Assembly: GCF_000185385.1 (NCBI RefSeq)
Contig: NZ_GL622296.1
Location: forward strand, 2,826,224-2,890,223
Reading direction: 5' to 3'
Origin: Lachnoanaerobaculum saburreum DSM 3986
GTDB taxonomy: Bacteria; Bacillota; Clostridia; Lachnospirales; Lachnospiraceae
Length of the DNA stretch: 64,000 nt
Shown: in pieces, positions 47,354 through 55,550 of the stretch
Position numbering within the stretch: position 1 is the first letter of the stretch
Layout: each line of letters opens with the position of its first letter
The notes under the pieces: model-generated
What the model was told of the DNA's origin: nothing
Seen by the model: the letters and a program-made list of their open reading frames with translations, nothing else
Database searches by the model: none
Position numbers and translations under genes: made by a program

Positions 47354-47902
47354 TTACATGCTGTGAGATGCAAATACGGCATCCCCTTCCCAAAGCACTA
47401 CTTTATTATTTTTCATGCTCCGCTTCACATCTATAAGTCTTTGATTTGAACTGCCTCTAAACCTAAGTGTGATATCATAAAGTTCTTCTACAAACTTTCC
47501 GTCAACTATCACATCAATATTGCTCAAAATATCCTGTGTGACCTCACAGTATGCTCTTCCTCCCGGTACCAGATCCACATCAAATGTGTATCCTGAATAT
47601 ATCCAAATGCTTTTAGTCGGAAATCTTTTTTTAAACTCCTCTATCAGCGGCAATATACCTCTTTGATTGACCTTTTCCATAGGTTCCCCCCCTAATATGG
47701 TCATACCGGATATATATTCAGGCTTAATTGAATCCAATATCTTTTCCATAGTATCATTCGTAAATGCTTTTCCATATTTGAAATCCCATGCCACCTCATT
47801 AAAGCAACCTTTACAGGCATGTGTACAGCCTGATACAAATAGTGATGTCCTTACTCCCGGTCCGTTCGCTATATCATCAAATTTTATATTTGCGTAGTTC
47901 AT
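47354..47902 (-). CDS. nrdG: Anaerobic ribonucleotide reductase activating protein
   Basis: A radical-SAM activase of 182 aa with the CxxxCxxC cluster motif at C26-C30-C33 (GCTHACKGC) after FDDIANGPGVRTSLFVSG, and the glycine-rich TILGGEPMEKVNQRG. It makes the glycyl radical on NrdD by SAM cleavage. Its ATG overlaps the DAHP synthase stop by one base (TAATG). It is split from nrdD by tyrS and aroG, an unusual order. Confidence 0.95.
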   Translation of the reverse strand: MNYANIKFDDIANGPGVRTSLFVSGCTHACKGCFNEVAWDFKYGKAFTNDTMEKILDSIKPEYISGMTILGGEPMEKVNQRGILPLIEEFKKRFPTKSIWIYSGYTFDVDLVPGGRAYCEVTQDILSNIDVIVDGKFVEELYDITLRFRGSSNQRLIDVKRSMKNNKVVLWEGDAVFASHSM

Positions 47903-48930
47903 TATAAAATCTCTGCCATCTCCAAAAGAAGTTTCTTTGAATCTTCAAAGCCAAGGCATGGATCTGTGATTGATTTTCCGTATATATGCTCTTCTATTCT
48001 TTGATTTCCTTCTTCAATATAGCTCTCAATCATTACACCCTTTACAAAATTTTTAATCTCCTCAGAGTATCTCATTGAGTGCAACACTTCTTTTACAATA
48101 CGTACCTGTTCTTTATACTTCTTATTTGAGTTGGAGTGATTTGCATCCACTATAACTGCCGGATTGACAATATCCCTTTCCAAGTATAAATCATGTAAGA
48201 GTTTCAAATCCTCATAGTGATAATTCGGCAGACACTGACCATGCTTGTTTACAGCACCGCGAAGTATTGCATGTGCAAGCGGATTGCCGTCAGTCTTTAT
48301 CTCGTAGTTTCTGTATATGAACTCATGTGACTGCTGTGCCGCATAAATTGCATTAAGCATTACTGACATATCACCGCTTGTAGGATTTTTCATACCTACA
48401 GGAACATCTGCACCTGATGATGTAAGTCTGTGTTGCTGATTTTCTACAGATCTGGCACCTACTGCAATATAACTGAGTACATCATCTAAATATCCAAGAT
48501 TGTCAGGATAAAGCATCTCATCCGCAGTAAACATTCCTGTCTCTTTAACTACTCTTAAATGCATCTTCCTGATAGCTATAAGTCCTTCATGTACATTCGG
48601 TTTTTTCTCAGGATTCGGTTGATGCAAAAGTCCCTTGTAACCGTCACCGTTTGTTCTCGGCTTATTGGTGTACACTCTCGGTATAACTGTTATCTTATCC
48701 TTTATCTCATCCGCTACCTTTGCAAGTCTCACAACATAGTCAAGTACCGAATCTTCATTATCTGCTGAGCAAGGTCCTATAATTGCCAAAAATTTATCGC
48801 TTTTTCCTGTGAAAATATCTGCGACAGTTTTGTCAAACTCTTTTTTTCTCTCCTTCAAATCATTTCTTAAAGGATATTCCGATATTATTTCCTCCGGACT
48901 TGGAAGATTGCTGATATATTTTATTCCCAT
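47902..48930 (-). CDS. aroG: 3-deoxy-7-phosphoheptulonate (DAHP) synthase, class I AroFGH type
   Basis: The 342-aa enzyme has the AroFGH signatures LAIIGPCSADN, VYTNKPRTNGDGYKGLLHQP, the ENQQHRLTSSGADVPVGMKNPTSGD core and the GQCLPNYHYEDL region. It condenses phosphoenolpyruvate with erythrose 4-phosphate at the entry of aromatic amino-acid synthesis. GAGGA precedes the ATG at 48930. It is divergent from tyrS and shares with it a control region containing a strong dyad. The AroF/G/H type cannot be separated by eye, so the symbol is generic. Confidence 0.93.
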   Translation of the reverse strand: MGIKYISNLPSPEEIISEYPLRNDLKERKKEFDKTVADIFTGKSDKFLAIIGPCSADNEDSVLDYVVRLAKVADEIKDKITVIPRVYTNKPRTNGDGYKGLLHQPNPEKKPNVHEGLIAIRKMHLRVVKETGMFTADEMLYPDNLGYLDDVLSYIAVGARSVENQQHRLTSSGADVPVGMKNPTSGDMSVMLNAIYAAQQSHEFIYRNYEIKTDGNPLAHAILRGAVNKHGQCLPNYHYEDLKLLHDLYLERDIVNPAVIVDANHSNSNKKYKEQVRIVKEVLHSMRYSEEIKNFVKGVMIESYIEEGNQRIEEHIYGKSITDPCLGFEDSKKLLLEMAEIL

Positions 48931-49022
48931 AACTTCCTCTTTCTACATACATAGATGCTTTTATATAAATGCTTGGCACCCTGTACTTTTACAATGGTAT
49001 AATTTGCTGTTGTTTTAAGCCA

Positions 49023-49040
49023 TGTCGGTACTTACCGACA
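49023..49040. promoter_or_regulatory. 18-bp operator-like dyad between aroG and tyrS
   Basis: TGTCGGTA and TACCGACA are perfect 8-bp arms around a CT centre. The element lies about 19-36 bp downstream of the -10 of the predicted aroG promoter, so a bound protein would block elongation, or it folds as a leader hairpin. No T-box consensus is present in the interval. Confidence 0.6.
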
Positions 49041-49058
49041 CAAACTGTAATTCTAAAC

Positions 49059-49087
49059 AGTATATAGTAATAAGAAAAATTTAGCAA
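49059..49087 (-). promoter_or_regulatory. aroG promoter
   Basis: On the minus strand TTGCTA (49087-49082) and TATACT (49064-49059) are 17 bp apart. Confidence 0.6.
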
Positions 49088-49089
49088 GC

Positions 49090-49118
49090 TTGACCCTTTC
49101 AATTTACTTTGTTATACT
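49090..49118 (+). promoter_or_regulatory. tyrS promoter
   Basis: TTGACC (49090-49095) and TATACT (49113-49118) are separated by 17 bp, a strong vegetative promoter. Its start point (about 49125) rules out translation from the ATG at 49122 and supports the start at 49164. Confidence 0.8.
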
Positions 49119-49163
49119 TTTATGCAATTTATTAGATTAAGCTATAGAATAAGGATGGATGAT

Positions 49164-50390
49164 ATGAATTGTTATGAAGAACTTAAGGCCAGAGGGCTTA
49201 TTGCTCAGGTCACAAATGAAGAAGAAATAAGCAAAATGATAAATAACGGTGAGGCCACATTCTATATAGGATTTGACCCTACGGCAGACAGCCTGCATGT
49301 AGGTCATTTTATGGCACTTTGTCTGATGAAAAGACTTCAGATGGCAGGAAACAAGCCTATAGCACTGGTCGGCGGCGGTACAGGTATGATCGGCGATCCT
49401 TCCGGCAGAAGCGACCTTAGAAAAGTTCTTACTATAGAAGATATTGATCACAACTGTGAATGTTTTAAAAAGCAGATGAGCCGATTTATCGAGTTTGGTG
49501 AAAACAAGGCAAGAATGGTAAACAATGCCGACTGGCTCAGAGATCTCAATTATATGGAATTTATTCGTGATATAGGTCCGCATTTTTCCGTCAATAATAT
49601 GCTTAGAGCAAAGTGTTATGAAAATCGTATGGCAAACGGCCTTTCATTCCTTGAGTTTAACTATATGATACTTCAAAGCTATGACTTCTACAGACTTTTC
49701 CTTGACTATGGCTGTAATATGCAGTTCGGTGGTGACGATCAGTGGTCAAATATGCTCGGAGGTACAGAGCTTATCAGAAGAAAACTTGGTAAGGATGCAC
49801 ATGCTATGACCATCACTCTTTTACTAAACTCGGAAGGCAAGAAAATGGGTAAGACTGTGGGCGGTGCCGTTTGGCTTGATCCTAATAAGACCACTCCTTT
49901 TGAGTTCTACCAGTATTGGAGAAATCTTCCTGATGCCGATGTTCTCACCTGCCTTAGAATGCTTACCTTCCTGCCGCTTGAGCAGATAGAGGAAATGTCT
50001 TTATGGGAGGGTGCTAAGCTAAATGAAGCCAAAGAAATCCTTGCAATGCATCTTACAGAACTTGTACATGGCAAAGAAGAGGCTAAAAAGGCTAATGCTG
50101 CCGGTAAGTCTCTATTTACAGGCGGCGGTGATATGAGCAATGTTCCTACATACATTCTCCGTCCTGAGGATTACAGAGACGACACTATAGATCTTTCAGG
50201 TGTACTTGCGGTATGCGGACTTTCAAAGACAAGATCGGAAGCCAGAAGAAATATAGAGCAGGGCGGAGTATCTATAGAAGGTGAAGTTATAAAGGACATA
50301 AAGAAAACTTTCACAAAGGATGATTTTGCAGGTGAAGGACTGCTTATTAAGAGAGGTAAAAAGAATTTCTGTAAGGTAAAATCTGAATAA
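49164..50390 (+). CDS. tyrS: Tyrosyl-tRNA synthetase
   Basis: This class I synthetase has the HIGH-type motif HVGH at residues 45-48, tyrosine-binding FDPTADSLH, DDQWSNMLGG, and KKMGKT as the KMSKS equivalent, plus a C-terminal S4 RNA-binding domain (VCGLSKTRSEARRNIEQGGVSIEG). The start MNCYEELKARGLI at 49164 matches the family start and follows AAGGA; the longer frame begins at the transcription start. 408 aa. Divergent from aroG, which joins aromatic synthesis and tyrosine charging in one control region. Confidence 0.96.
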   Translation: MNCYEELKARGLIAQVTNEEEISKMINNGEATFYIGFDPTADSLHVGHFMALCLMKRLQMAGNKPIALVGGGTGMIGDPSGRSDLRKVLTIEDIDHNCECFKKQMSRFIEFGENKARMVNNADWLRDLNYMEFIRDIGPHFSVNNMLRAKCYENRMANGLSFLEFNYMILQSYDFYRLFLDYGCNMQFGGDDQWSNMLGGTELIRRKLGKDAHAMTITLLLNSEGKKMGKTVGGAVWLDPNKTTPFEFYQYWRNLPDADVLTCLRMLTFLPLEQIEEMSLWEGAKLNEAKEILAMHLTELVHGKEEAKKANAAGKSLFTGGGDMSNVPTYILRPEDYRDDTIDLSGVLAVCGLSKTRSEARRNIEQGGVSIEGEVIKDIKKTFTKDDFAGEGLLIKRGKKNFCKVKSE

Positions 50391-50427
50391 ATTCCGCTAT
50401 AACATCCTATCTCAACCCCTACAACAT

Positions 50428-50483
50428 AAAAAGGAAGTATCCATGAAAGTGCATTTTGCCTTGCCCCTGATACTTCCTTTTTT
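50428..50483. terminator. Bidirectional terminator between tyrS and nrdD
   Basis: AAAAAGGAAGTAT and ATACTTCCTTTTT pair around a long loop between the convergent ends of tyrS and nrdD, with T-runs on both strands. Confidence 0.85.
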
Positions 50484-50505
50484 ATGTATTTTTTTATGAT
50501 TTTAA

Positions 50506-52674
50506 TTACAAATGTAATACTCTGTCCGCAATCTCCTGTGTTCTGCCCTGATTCCAGAACTGTGTTCCTATATAACCGCAGGTTCTTCTTGCCACATTGA
50601 GCTTACTCTGGTCTGTGTTTCCACATTTCGGGCATTTCCATACAAGTTTGCCCTTATCCTTTACAATCTTAATTTCACCGTCAAAACCGCATTCCTGACA
50701 GTAGTCCGACTTTGTATTCAGCTCCGCATACATGGTATTGTCATAGATAAATCCAAGCAGACTCATTACAGCCTCGAGATTGTCCTGCATATTCGGTACT
50801 TCCACATAGCTTATCGCACCACCCGGTGAAAGCTTTTGGAACTCACTCTCAAACTTAAGTTTTGTAAATGCATCAATGTCCTCAGATACATGTACATGGT
50901 AGCTGTTTGTAATATAATTCTTGTCTGTAATTCCCTCTATGATACCGAATCTCTTTTGAAGAGCCTTAGCAAACTTATATGTTGTAGACTCAAGCGGTGT
51001 ACCGTATGGAGAGTAGTCTATATTCTCCGCTTTCTTCCACTCATTACACTTATCATTCATTTTCTGCATAACACTTAGTGCAAAAGGTTTTGAGGCGTCA
51101 TCTGTATGGCTCTTTCCCGTCATATACTTTACACACTCATATAATCCGGCATATCCAAGACTTATTGTAGAGTAGCCGCCATATAAGAGCTTATCAATCG
51201 GCTCACCCTTTTTTAATCTGCCAAGTGCTCCATACTGCCAAAGTATAGGTGCCACATCTGAAGGAGTACCCTTTAGTCTCTCATGTCTTGCTCTTAACGC
51301 CCTGTGACAAAGCTCAAGTCTTTCATCAAATATGTTCCAAAACTTTGTAGTATCACCACCTGATGAAAGTGCCACATCAACAAGATTAATTGTAACAACA
51401 CCCTGATTGAATCTTCCATAGTACTTTGCCTTACCGTTTTCATCCACATATGGTGTTAAAAAACTTCTGCACCCCATTGGAGTATAGCAATTGCCGTTGC
51501 CGTTTTTATCTACCTTATACTCAAACATCTTCTTCTCTGAAACATAGTCGGGTACAAGTCTCTTTGCAGTACATTTTGCAGCAAGCTTTGTAAGATGATA
51601 GTATCTGCTTCCCGGACGAACATTATCCTCCTCAAGCACATAAATAAGCTTAGGGAATGCAGGTGTCACCCAAACTCCACTCTCATTCTTTACACCCTGA
51701 TATCTCTGTCTTATCATCTCTTCTATAATAAGTGCAAGGTCTTCTTTTTCCTGCTCATTCTTTGCTTCATTCAGATACATAAATACTGTAATGAAAGGAG
51801 CCTGACCGTTGGTAGTCATCAAAGTGACCACTTGATACTGTATTGTCTGTACACCCTTGGTGATTTCCTTACGAAGTCTGTTCTCTACGATTTCTTCTTT
51901 TCTCTCATTGGAAACACCCAAACCATACATCTCAGCTTCCACCTCATCACGGATCTTCTTTCGGCTTACATCTACAAAAGGTGCAAGATGAGTAAGTGAA
52001 ATACTCTGTCCGCCATACTGGCTTGATGCCACCTGTGCAATAATCTGTGTGGCAATATTGCAGGCTGTTGAAAAGCTGTGCGGTTTCTCAATAAATGTAC
52101 CTGAAATTACGGTACCGTTTTGAAGCATATCTTCAAGATTTACAAGATCGCAGTTATGCATATGCTGTGCAAAGTAATCCGCATCATGGAAGTGCAGTAT
52201 TCCCACCTTATGCGCCTCTACCACCTCACTGTCAAGAAGTATTCTCTCTGTAAGATCCTTGGAAACTTCTCCCGCCATATAGTCTCTTTGTACTGACGCA
52301 ACTGTAGGATTTTTATTGGAATTTTCCTGCTTTACTTCCTCATTGTCACATTCGATAAGTGATAAAATCTTGTCATCTGTGGTATTGTTTTTTCTCTTAA
52401 TATTTTGAACATATCTATATGTAATGTATCTTCTTGCAACCTCGTAAGCATTCTCTCTCATAATGCCGTCCTCTACCATATCTTGGATTTCCTCCACACT
52501 CATGGCACGGTTCATGCTCCAACATTGGTTTTCTACAGTATTTGCAATGCGGTCTACCTGTGATTTCTTTAACTTATCATCTTCACCTACTACAGCATTG
52601 GCTTTATATATCGCTGCTATTATCTTTGATATATCAAAATCCACCTCTGCACCGCTTCTTTTTATGATTCTCAT
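50506..52674 (-). CDS. nrdD: Anaerobic ribonucleoside-triphosphate reductase, class III
   Basis: The 722-aa enzyme has an N-terminal ATP-cone (residues about 1-90), the catalytic barrel, a zinc ribbon (CQEC ... CPKC) and the C-terminal glycyl-radical motif RTCGYIG, with G700 the probable radical site. It reduces ribonucleoside triphosphates for anaerobic DNA synthesis after activation by NrdG. The upstream region has two NrdR boxes overlapping a 17-bp-spaced promoter. No defects are seen. Confidence 0.97.
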   Translation of the reverse strand: MRIIKRSGAEVDFDISKIIAAIYKANAVVGEDDKLKKSQVDRIANTVENQCWSMNRAMSVEEIQDMVEDGIMRENAYEVARRYITYRYVQNIKRKNNTTDDKILSLIECDNEEVKQENSNKNPTVASVQRDYMAGEVSKDLTERILLDSEVVEAHKVGILHFHDADYFAQHMHNCDLVNLEDMLQNGTVISGTFIEKPHSFSTACNIATQIIAQVASSQYGGQSISLTHLAPFVDVSRKKIRDEVEAEMYGLGVSNERKEEIVENRLRKEITKGVQTIQYQVVTLMTTNGQAPFITVFMYLNEAKNEQEKEDLALIIEEMIRQRYQGVKNESGVWVTPAFPKLIYVLEEDNVRPGSRYYHLTKLAAKCTAKRLVPDYVSEKKMFEYKVDKNGNGNCYTPMGCRSFLTPYVDENGKAKYYGRFNQGVVTINLVDVALSSGGDTTKFWNIFDERLELCHRALRARHERLKGTPSDVAPILWQYGALGRLKKGEPIDKLLYGGYSTISLGYAGLYECVKYMTGKSHTDDASKPFALSVMQKMNDKCNEWKKAENIDYSPYGTPLESTTYKFAKALQKRFGIIEGITDKNYITNSYHVHVSEDIDAFTKLKFESEFQKLSPGGAISYVEVPNMQDNLEAVMSLLGFIYDNTMYAELNTKSDYCQECGFDGEIKIVKDKGKLVWKCPKCGNTDQSKLNVARRTCGYIGTQFWNQGRTQEIADRVLHL

Positions 52675-52809
52675 ATCTGAATCCTTCCTAATATTTACTA
52701 TATTACTATATATAATCTGCGATAAACTCGCAGTTGATTTTATTAGACCGGGCTGTTCAACTCTATAATAAACAAAGCCCTTTTGACTCCCTTTGCCTTA
52801 CGAATTCAT

Positions 52810-52838
52810 AGTATACACAATATATAGTGTCGGGTCAA
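52810..52838 (-). promoter_or_regulatory. nrdD promoter
   Basis: On the minus strand TTGACC (52838-52833) and TATACT (52815-52810) are 17 bp apart. The first NrdR box fills the spacer, so NrdR would compete with polymerase. The leader is about 130 nt. Confidence 0.8.
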
Positions 52839-52862
52839 TCCGTGAATTACAATATACTGTGT
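52815..52862. promoter_or_regulatory. Tandem NrdR boxes upstream of nrdD
   Basis: ACACAATATATAGTGT (52815-52830) matches the NrdR box consensus acaCwAtATaTwGtgt throughout; TTACAATATACTGTGT (52847-52862) matches at 13 of 16 positions. Centres are 32 bp apart, about three helical turns, the usual NrdR layout. The NrdR gene is not in the window. Confidence 0.85.
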
Positions 52863-53210
52863 TAGAACTTTCTATATGATTATTCAAAAAAATTATTGAT
52901 ATCTTCAAAACAAGAAATAAAAGTAATCTCCTTATAATTTTTGACCATAAAAAGTTTAACAAACCGGACTTCACTATTGTTTTTATCGGATTTGAAACTA
53001 TTATACCTTGTATCCAAAATAATTATAAAAACAATCCGAATTACAGATAAGCAAAAAAACTCAAGGCATTTATTAAGCTTCAAATATATATACTGAATTT
53101 TATACTTGCAATATTATCTGTAAAATGCTATAAGATACTCAGTTTCACTTTTCAAAGATACTAATCAGATAACAGATAGTATATAGAAATATAAACTAAT
53201 GAGGTGATTT
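52863..53210. other. Intergenic interval between nrdD control region and DUF421 gene
   Basis: This interval contains a 67-codon minus-strand frame (52880-53083) starting at TTG without a ribosome site, which I do not call. No RNA gene is recognised. GAGGTG before 53211 is the ribosome site of the next gene. Confidence 0.4.
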
Positions 53211-53849
53211 ATGAATATATATTTGTTAGTCGGAATAAAATTTATCTTGGGTATCCTTGTAATGATATTACAAATACATATACTGGGTAAATATGAATTC
53301 TCTATAAATACTCCTTTGAATCAGATACAAAACTATGTGCTTGGCGGTATTATAGGCGGTGTTATTTATAATACTTCCATATCTATCTTGACCTTTCTGA
53401 TATTTATACTTGTCTGGTCACTGGTTGTCATCATTGTAAAGCTGATGATCAATATAAAGTTTATAAAATCTCTGGTTGTAGGAAACCCGGTTGTACTTAT
53501 AAGAAACGGAGTTGTAAATGTTGCAAACTGTGCCAAAGTAGGACTTTCAGCCGAACAGCTTATGCTTCATATAAGAATGGAAGGGCTTACTTCTACAAAA
53601 GAGGTAAAGTCGGCAATTATGGAAACCAACGGCAAATTGACTATCATAGATATGCAATCCGCTACGCCGAAATTTCCTATTATTTCAAACGGTAAGTTAA
53701 ATCAGGATATTCTGGAGCTTATAGGACATAATGAAACATGGCTTCTCACTTATATAAAGGAACAAGGTATAGAAAGCATACAGGATGTCTTTCTTGGTGA
53801 ATATGTAAACGGTGAACTGTATATCACAGAATATCCGAAGGTTAAATAA
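53211..53849 (+). CDS. DUF421 (YetF-family) membrane protein, full-length copy
   Basis: The N-terminus is about three hydrophobic segments (LLVGIKFILGILVMILQIHILG, QNYVLGGIIGGVIYN, SISILTFLIFILVWSLVVIIVKLMI), followed by a soluble domain with the family pattern VVGNPVVLIRNGVVNVANCAKVGLSAEQLMLHIRMEG and IMETNGKLTII, and a C-terminal WLLTYIKEQGIESIQDVFLGEYVNGELYITEY. 212 aa. Function unknown; YetF-type proteins have been linked to the spore or cell surface in Bacillus. It is the first of a DUF421-DUF3290-DUF421 trio. Confidence 0.88.
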   Translation: MNIYLLVGIKFILGILVMILQIHILGKYEFSINTPLNQIQNYVLGGIIGGVIYNTSISILTFLIFILVWSLVVIIVKLMINIKFIKSLVVGNPVVLIRNGVVNVANCAKVGLSAEQLMLHIRMEGLTSTKEVKSAIMETNGKLTIIDMQSATPKFPIISNGKLNQDILELIGHNETWLLTYIKEQGIESIQDVFLGEYVNGELYITEYPKVK

Positions 53850-53918
53850 CTCCGCTTTGAAGTTTTATAATGTAAATAATTTTATAATATAAATAATATA
53901 GAAAGGAACAAATTATTT

Positions 53919-54368
53919 ATGAATTTTTACACACTGGAATATTTAGTCAAAACCCAGTCAGCCGATTTGATTTTGCGTTCCGCCATCATTATCATACTTT
54001 TAGCGATTGTTATACTTACAAGCTTTAAGTTTATGAAAGACAGGATGAAAACAAGACTCAGAGATATCTCAATAGGTATTGTGGTTTTGACATTTATACT
54101 GCTTGGTATTCAGGTAGAACATTATACCCAAAACAATCGTGATTTTTCACAGTCTCATGTACTTTTGAAATTTATTGAAAGTGTTGCTACAGATAATAAT
54201 ATTTCACCGTATAATATTATGGTAAACTCCACAACTTTAAAGGATGGAATAATAGTAAGATACAATGATGAGGATTATACCGTACACCTGAATAATGACA
54301 ATAACTCGTATACTTTAGAGCGTACACATGTAATAAATCATAATGTATATATCAATGGAGAAAAATAG
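53919..54368 (+). CDS. DUF3290 family membrane protein
   Basis: The 149-aa protein has two N-terminal hydrophobic helices (SAIIIILLAIVILTSFKFM and ISIGIVVLTFILLGIQV) and a soluble C-terminal domain (HVLLKFIESVATDNNISPYNIMVNSTTLKDGIIVRYNDEDYTVHLN). DUF3290 proteins are commonly encoded next to DUF421 proteins, as here on both sides. It is followed after 3 bp by the second DUF421 gene. Function unknown; a paired membrane complex is likely. Confidence 0.82.
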   Translation: MNFYTLEYLVKTQSADLILRSAIIIILLAIVILTSFKFMKDRMKTRLRDISIGIVVLTFILLGIQVEHYTQNNRDFSQSHVLLKFIESVATDNNISPYNIMVNSTTLKDGIIVRYNDEDYTVHLNNDNNSYTLERTHVINHNVYINGEK

Positions 54369-54371
54369 ATT

Positions 54372-54944
54372 ATGAATATATATTTTTTAGTAGGAATTAA
54401 ATTTATTTTAGGTATTTTGATAATGATTTTACAGATACATATTCTCGGTAAGCATGAATTTTCTGTAAATACTCCGTTAAATCAAATCCAAAACTATGTA
54501 CTTGGCGGTATTATAGGCGGTGTTATTTACAATACATCCATATCCATCTTAACTTTTTTGATATTTATACTTGTATGGTCTCTTGTTGTTATTATCGTTA
54601 AGCTTATGATAAATATCGGTTTTATAAAATCGTTGGTTGTAGGTAATCCTATTACATTGGTAAAAAACGGCAAGGTCAATGTTGCCAACTGTGCCAAGGT
54701 GGGTATATCGGCAGAACAGCTTATGCTGACTATCAGAACCGAGGGTCTTGATTCAACTGAGGATATAAAATCCGCCATCATGGAGACCAACGGCAAACTG
54801 ACTATCATAGATATGAAATCTTCCGCTCCGAAATTTCCACTTATATCAAACGGCAAAATAAATGAAGATATTTTAGAACTTATAGCGTTGCTCCCTCCGG
54901 CAAAAACTAAGCATAAAAAAGAACCCCTTAAGGTTCTTTTTTAG
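54372..54944 (+). CDS. DUF421 paralogue with truncated, replaced C-terminus
   Basis: Residues 1-172 are close to the DUF421 protein at 53211 (nearly every residue matches through VNTPLNQIQNYVLGGIIGGVIYN and ISAEQLMLTIRTEG), with many synonymous changes, so the copy is old and was kept by selection. After ILELI the sequence departs: the first copy continues for about 40 residues with GHNETWLLTYIKEQGIES, while this one ends with ALLPPAKTKHKKEPLKVLF, the last part translated from the terminator hairpin. The C-terminal end of the domain is lost. The GGAG site overlaps the DUF3290 gene end. Confidence 0.8.
   Translation: MNIYFLVGIKFILGILIMILQIHILGKHEFSVNTPLNQIQNYVLGGIIGGVIYNTSISILTFLIFILVWSLVVIIVKLMINIGFIKSLVVGNPITLVKNGKVNVANCAKVGISAEQLMLTIRTEGLDSTEDIKSAIMETNGKLTIIDMKSSAPKFPLISNGKINEDILELIALLPPAKTKHKKEPLKVLF
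54915..54942. terminator. Bidirectional terminator overlapping the DUF421 paralogue end
   Basis: AAAAAAGAACC and GGTTCTTTTTT form an 11-bp stem with a 6-nt loop and T-runs both ways, serving the DUF421 cluster and the convergent HD gene. It lies inside the coding end of the truncated gene. Confidence 0.88.
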
Positions 54945-55429
54945 ATTAAGAATAATTCTTTCAGGTATCTGATACCTGTCTCTGTTTTAAATATATTCTT
55001 CATCACATCTTCTATTGAAGACCTACTTAGATTCATCTCTTCCGCATTCACCAAGAAATCCGCTTCAAGCAGTATCTGCAAATCAATGCCGTCTACATCG
55101 GTATAGGTGTGATGATGTGCTATCATATAATCTATTCTGTCTACTACATCTGTATGCAGGTCTGTACCGGCAAAAAACTCTTTTATCATAGGAGATGACA
55201 CCTCCTCCTGCTTTTTTCCGTCCGCACTGCCATACTTTGCTCTAAGTGACGGACAGGAGATATCATGTACTATAGCGGCCGTCTCCAAAGTCTTTTGAGT
55301 GTTTTCATCCAGATTCTCTCCAATTCCTATATTCCTTGCATAAGCCCATACCTTCAAAAAATGGTTTATATCTCTGAAGCTTCCATGACTTATTACAATC
55401 ATCTTCTCCATTACTTCATTAACTGTCAT
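54941..55429 (-). CDS. HD-domain phosphohydrolase
   Basis: The 162-aa protein carries the HD pattern: an early His near HFLKVWAYARNIG, AAIVHDIS (HD pair), IAHHHTYTDVDG and LLEADFLVN, the set of metal ligands of small HD hydrolases. It would hydrolyse a phosphate ester or nucleotide; the substrate is unknown. It is convergent with the DUF421 copy, and the two coding ends overlap by 4 bp at the shared terminator. Confidence 0.85.
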   Translation of the reverse strand: MTVNEVMEKMIVISHGSFRDINHFLKVWAYARNIGIGENLDENTQKTLETAAIVHDISCPSLRAKYGSADGKKQEEVSSPMIKEFFAGTDLHTDVVDRIDYMIAHHHTYTDVDGIDLQILLEADFLVNAEEMNLSRSSIEDVMKNIFKTETGIRYLKELFLI

Positions 55430-55499
55430 ATATTACCTCCCACATCAAATTTATATCATTATATCGCAAGTCAGTTTATTATAAAAATCTTTTTTTAAT

Positions 55500-55543
55500 A
55501 AAAAGACTATCTGCAATCTTTATGATTACAGACAGCCTTTTTT
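55500..55543 (-). terminator. Terminator of the amino-acid ABC operon
   Basis: On the minus strand AAAAAGGCTGTCTGTAATC pairs with GATTGCAGATAGTCTTTTT around a short loop and is followed by further T residues, just after the binding-protein stop. Confidence 0.85.
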
Positions 55544-55550
55544 GTTTTAT

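Noticed and set aside
48931-49163. Possible T-box leader before tyrS
   Set aside because: The promoter at 49090-49118 leaves only about 40 nt of leader, and no T-box consensus was seen.
52880-53083. 67-codon minus-strand open frame beginning at TTG
   Set aside because: No ribosome site and no recognised motif in an AT-rich gap; probably chance.
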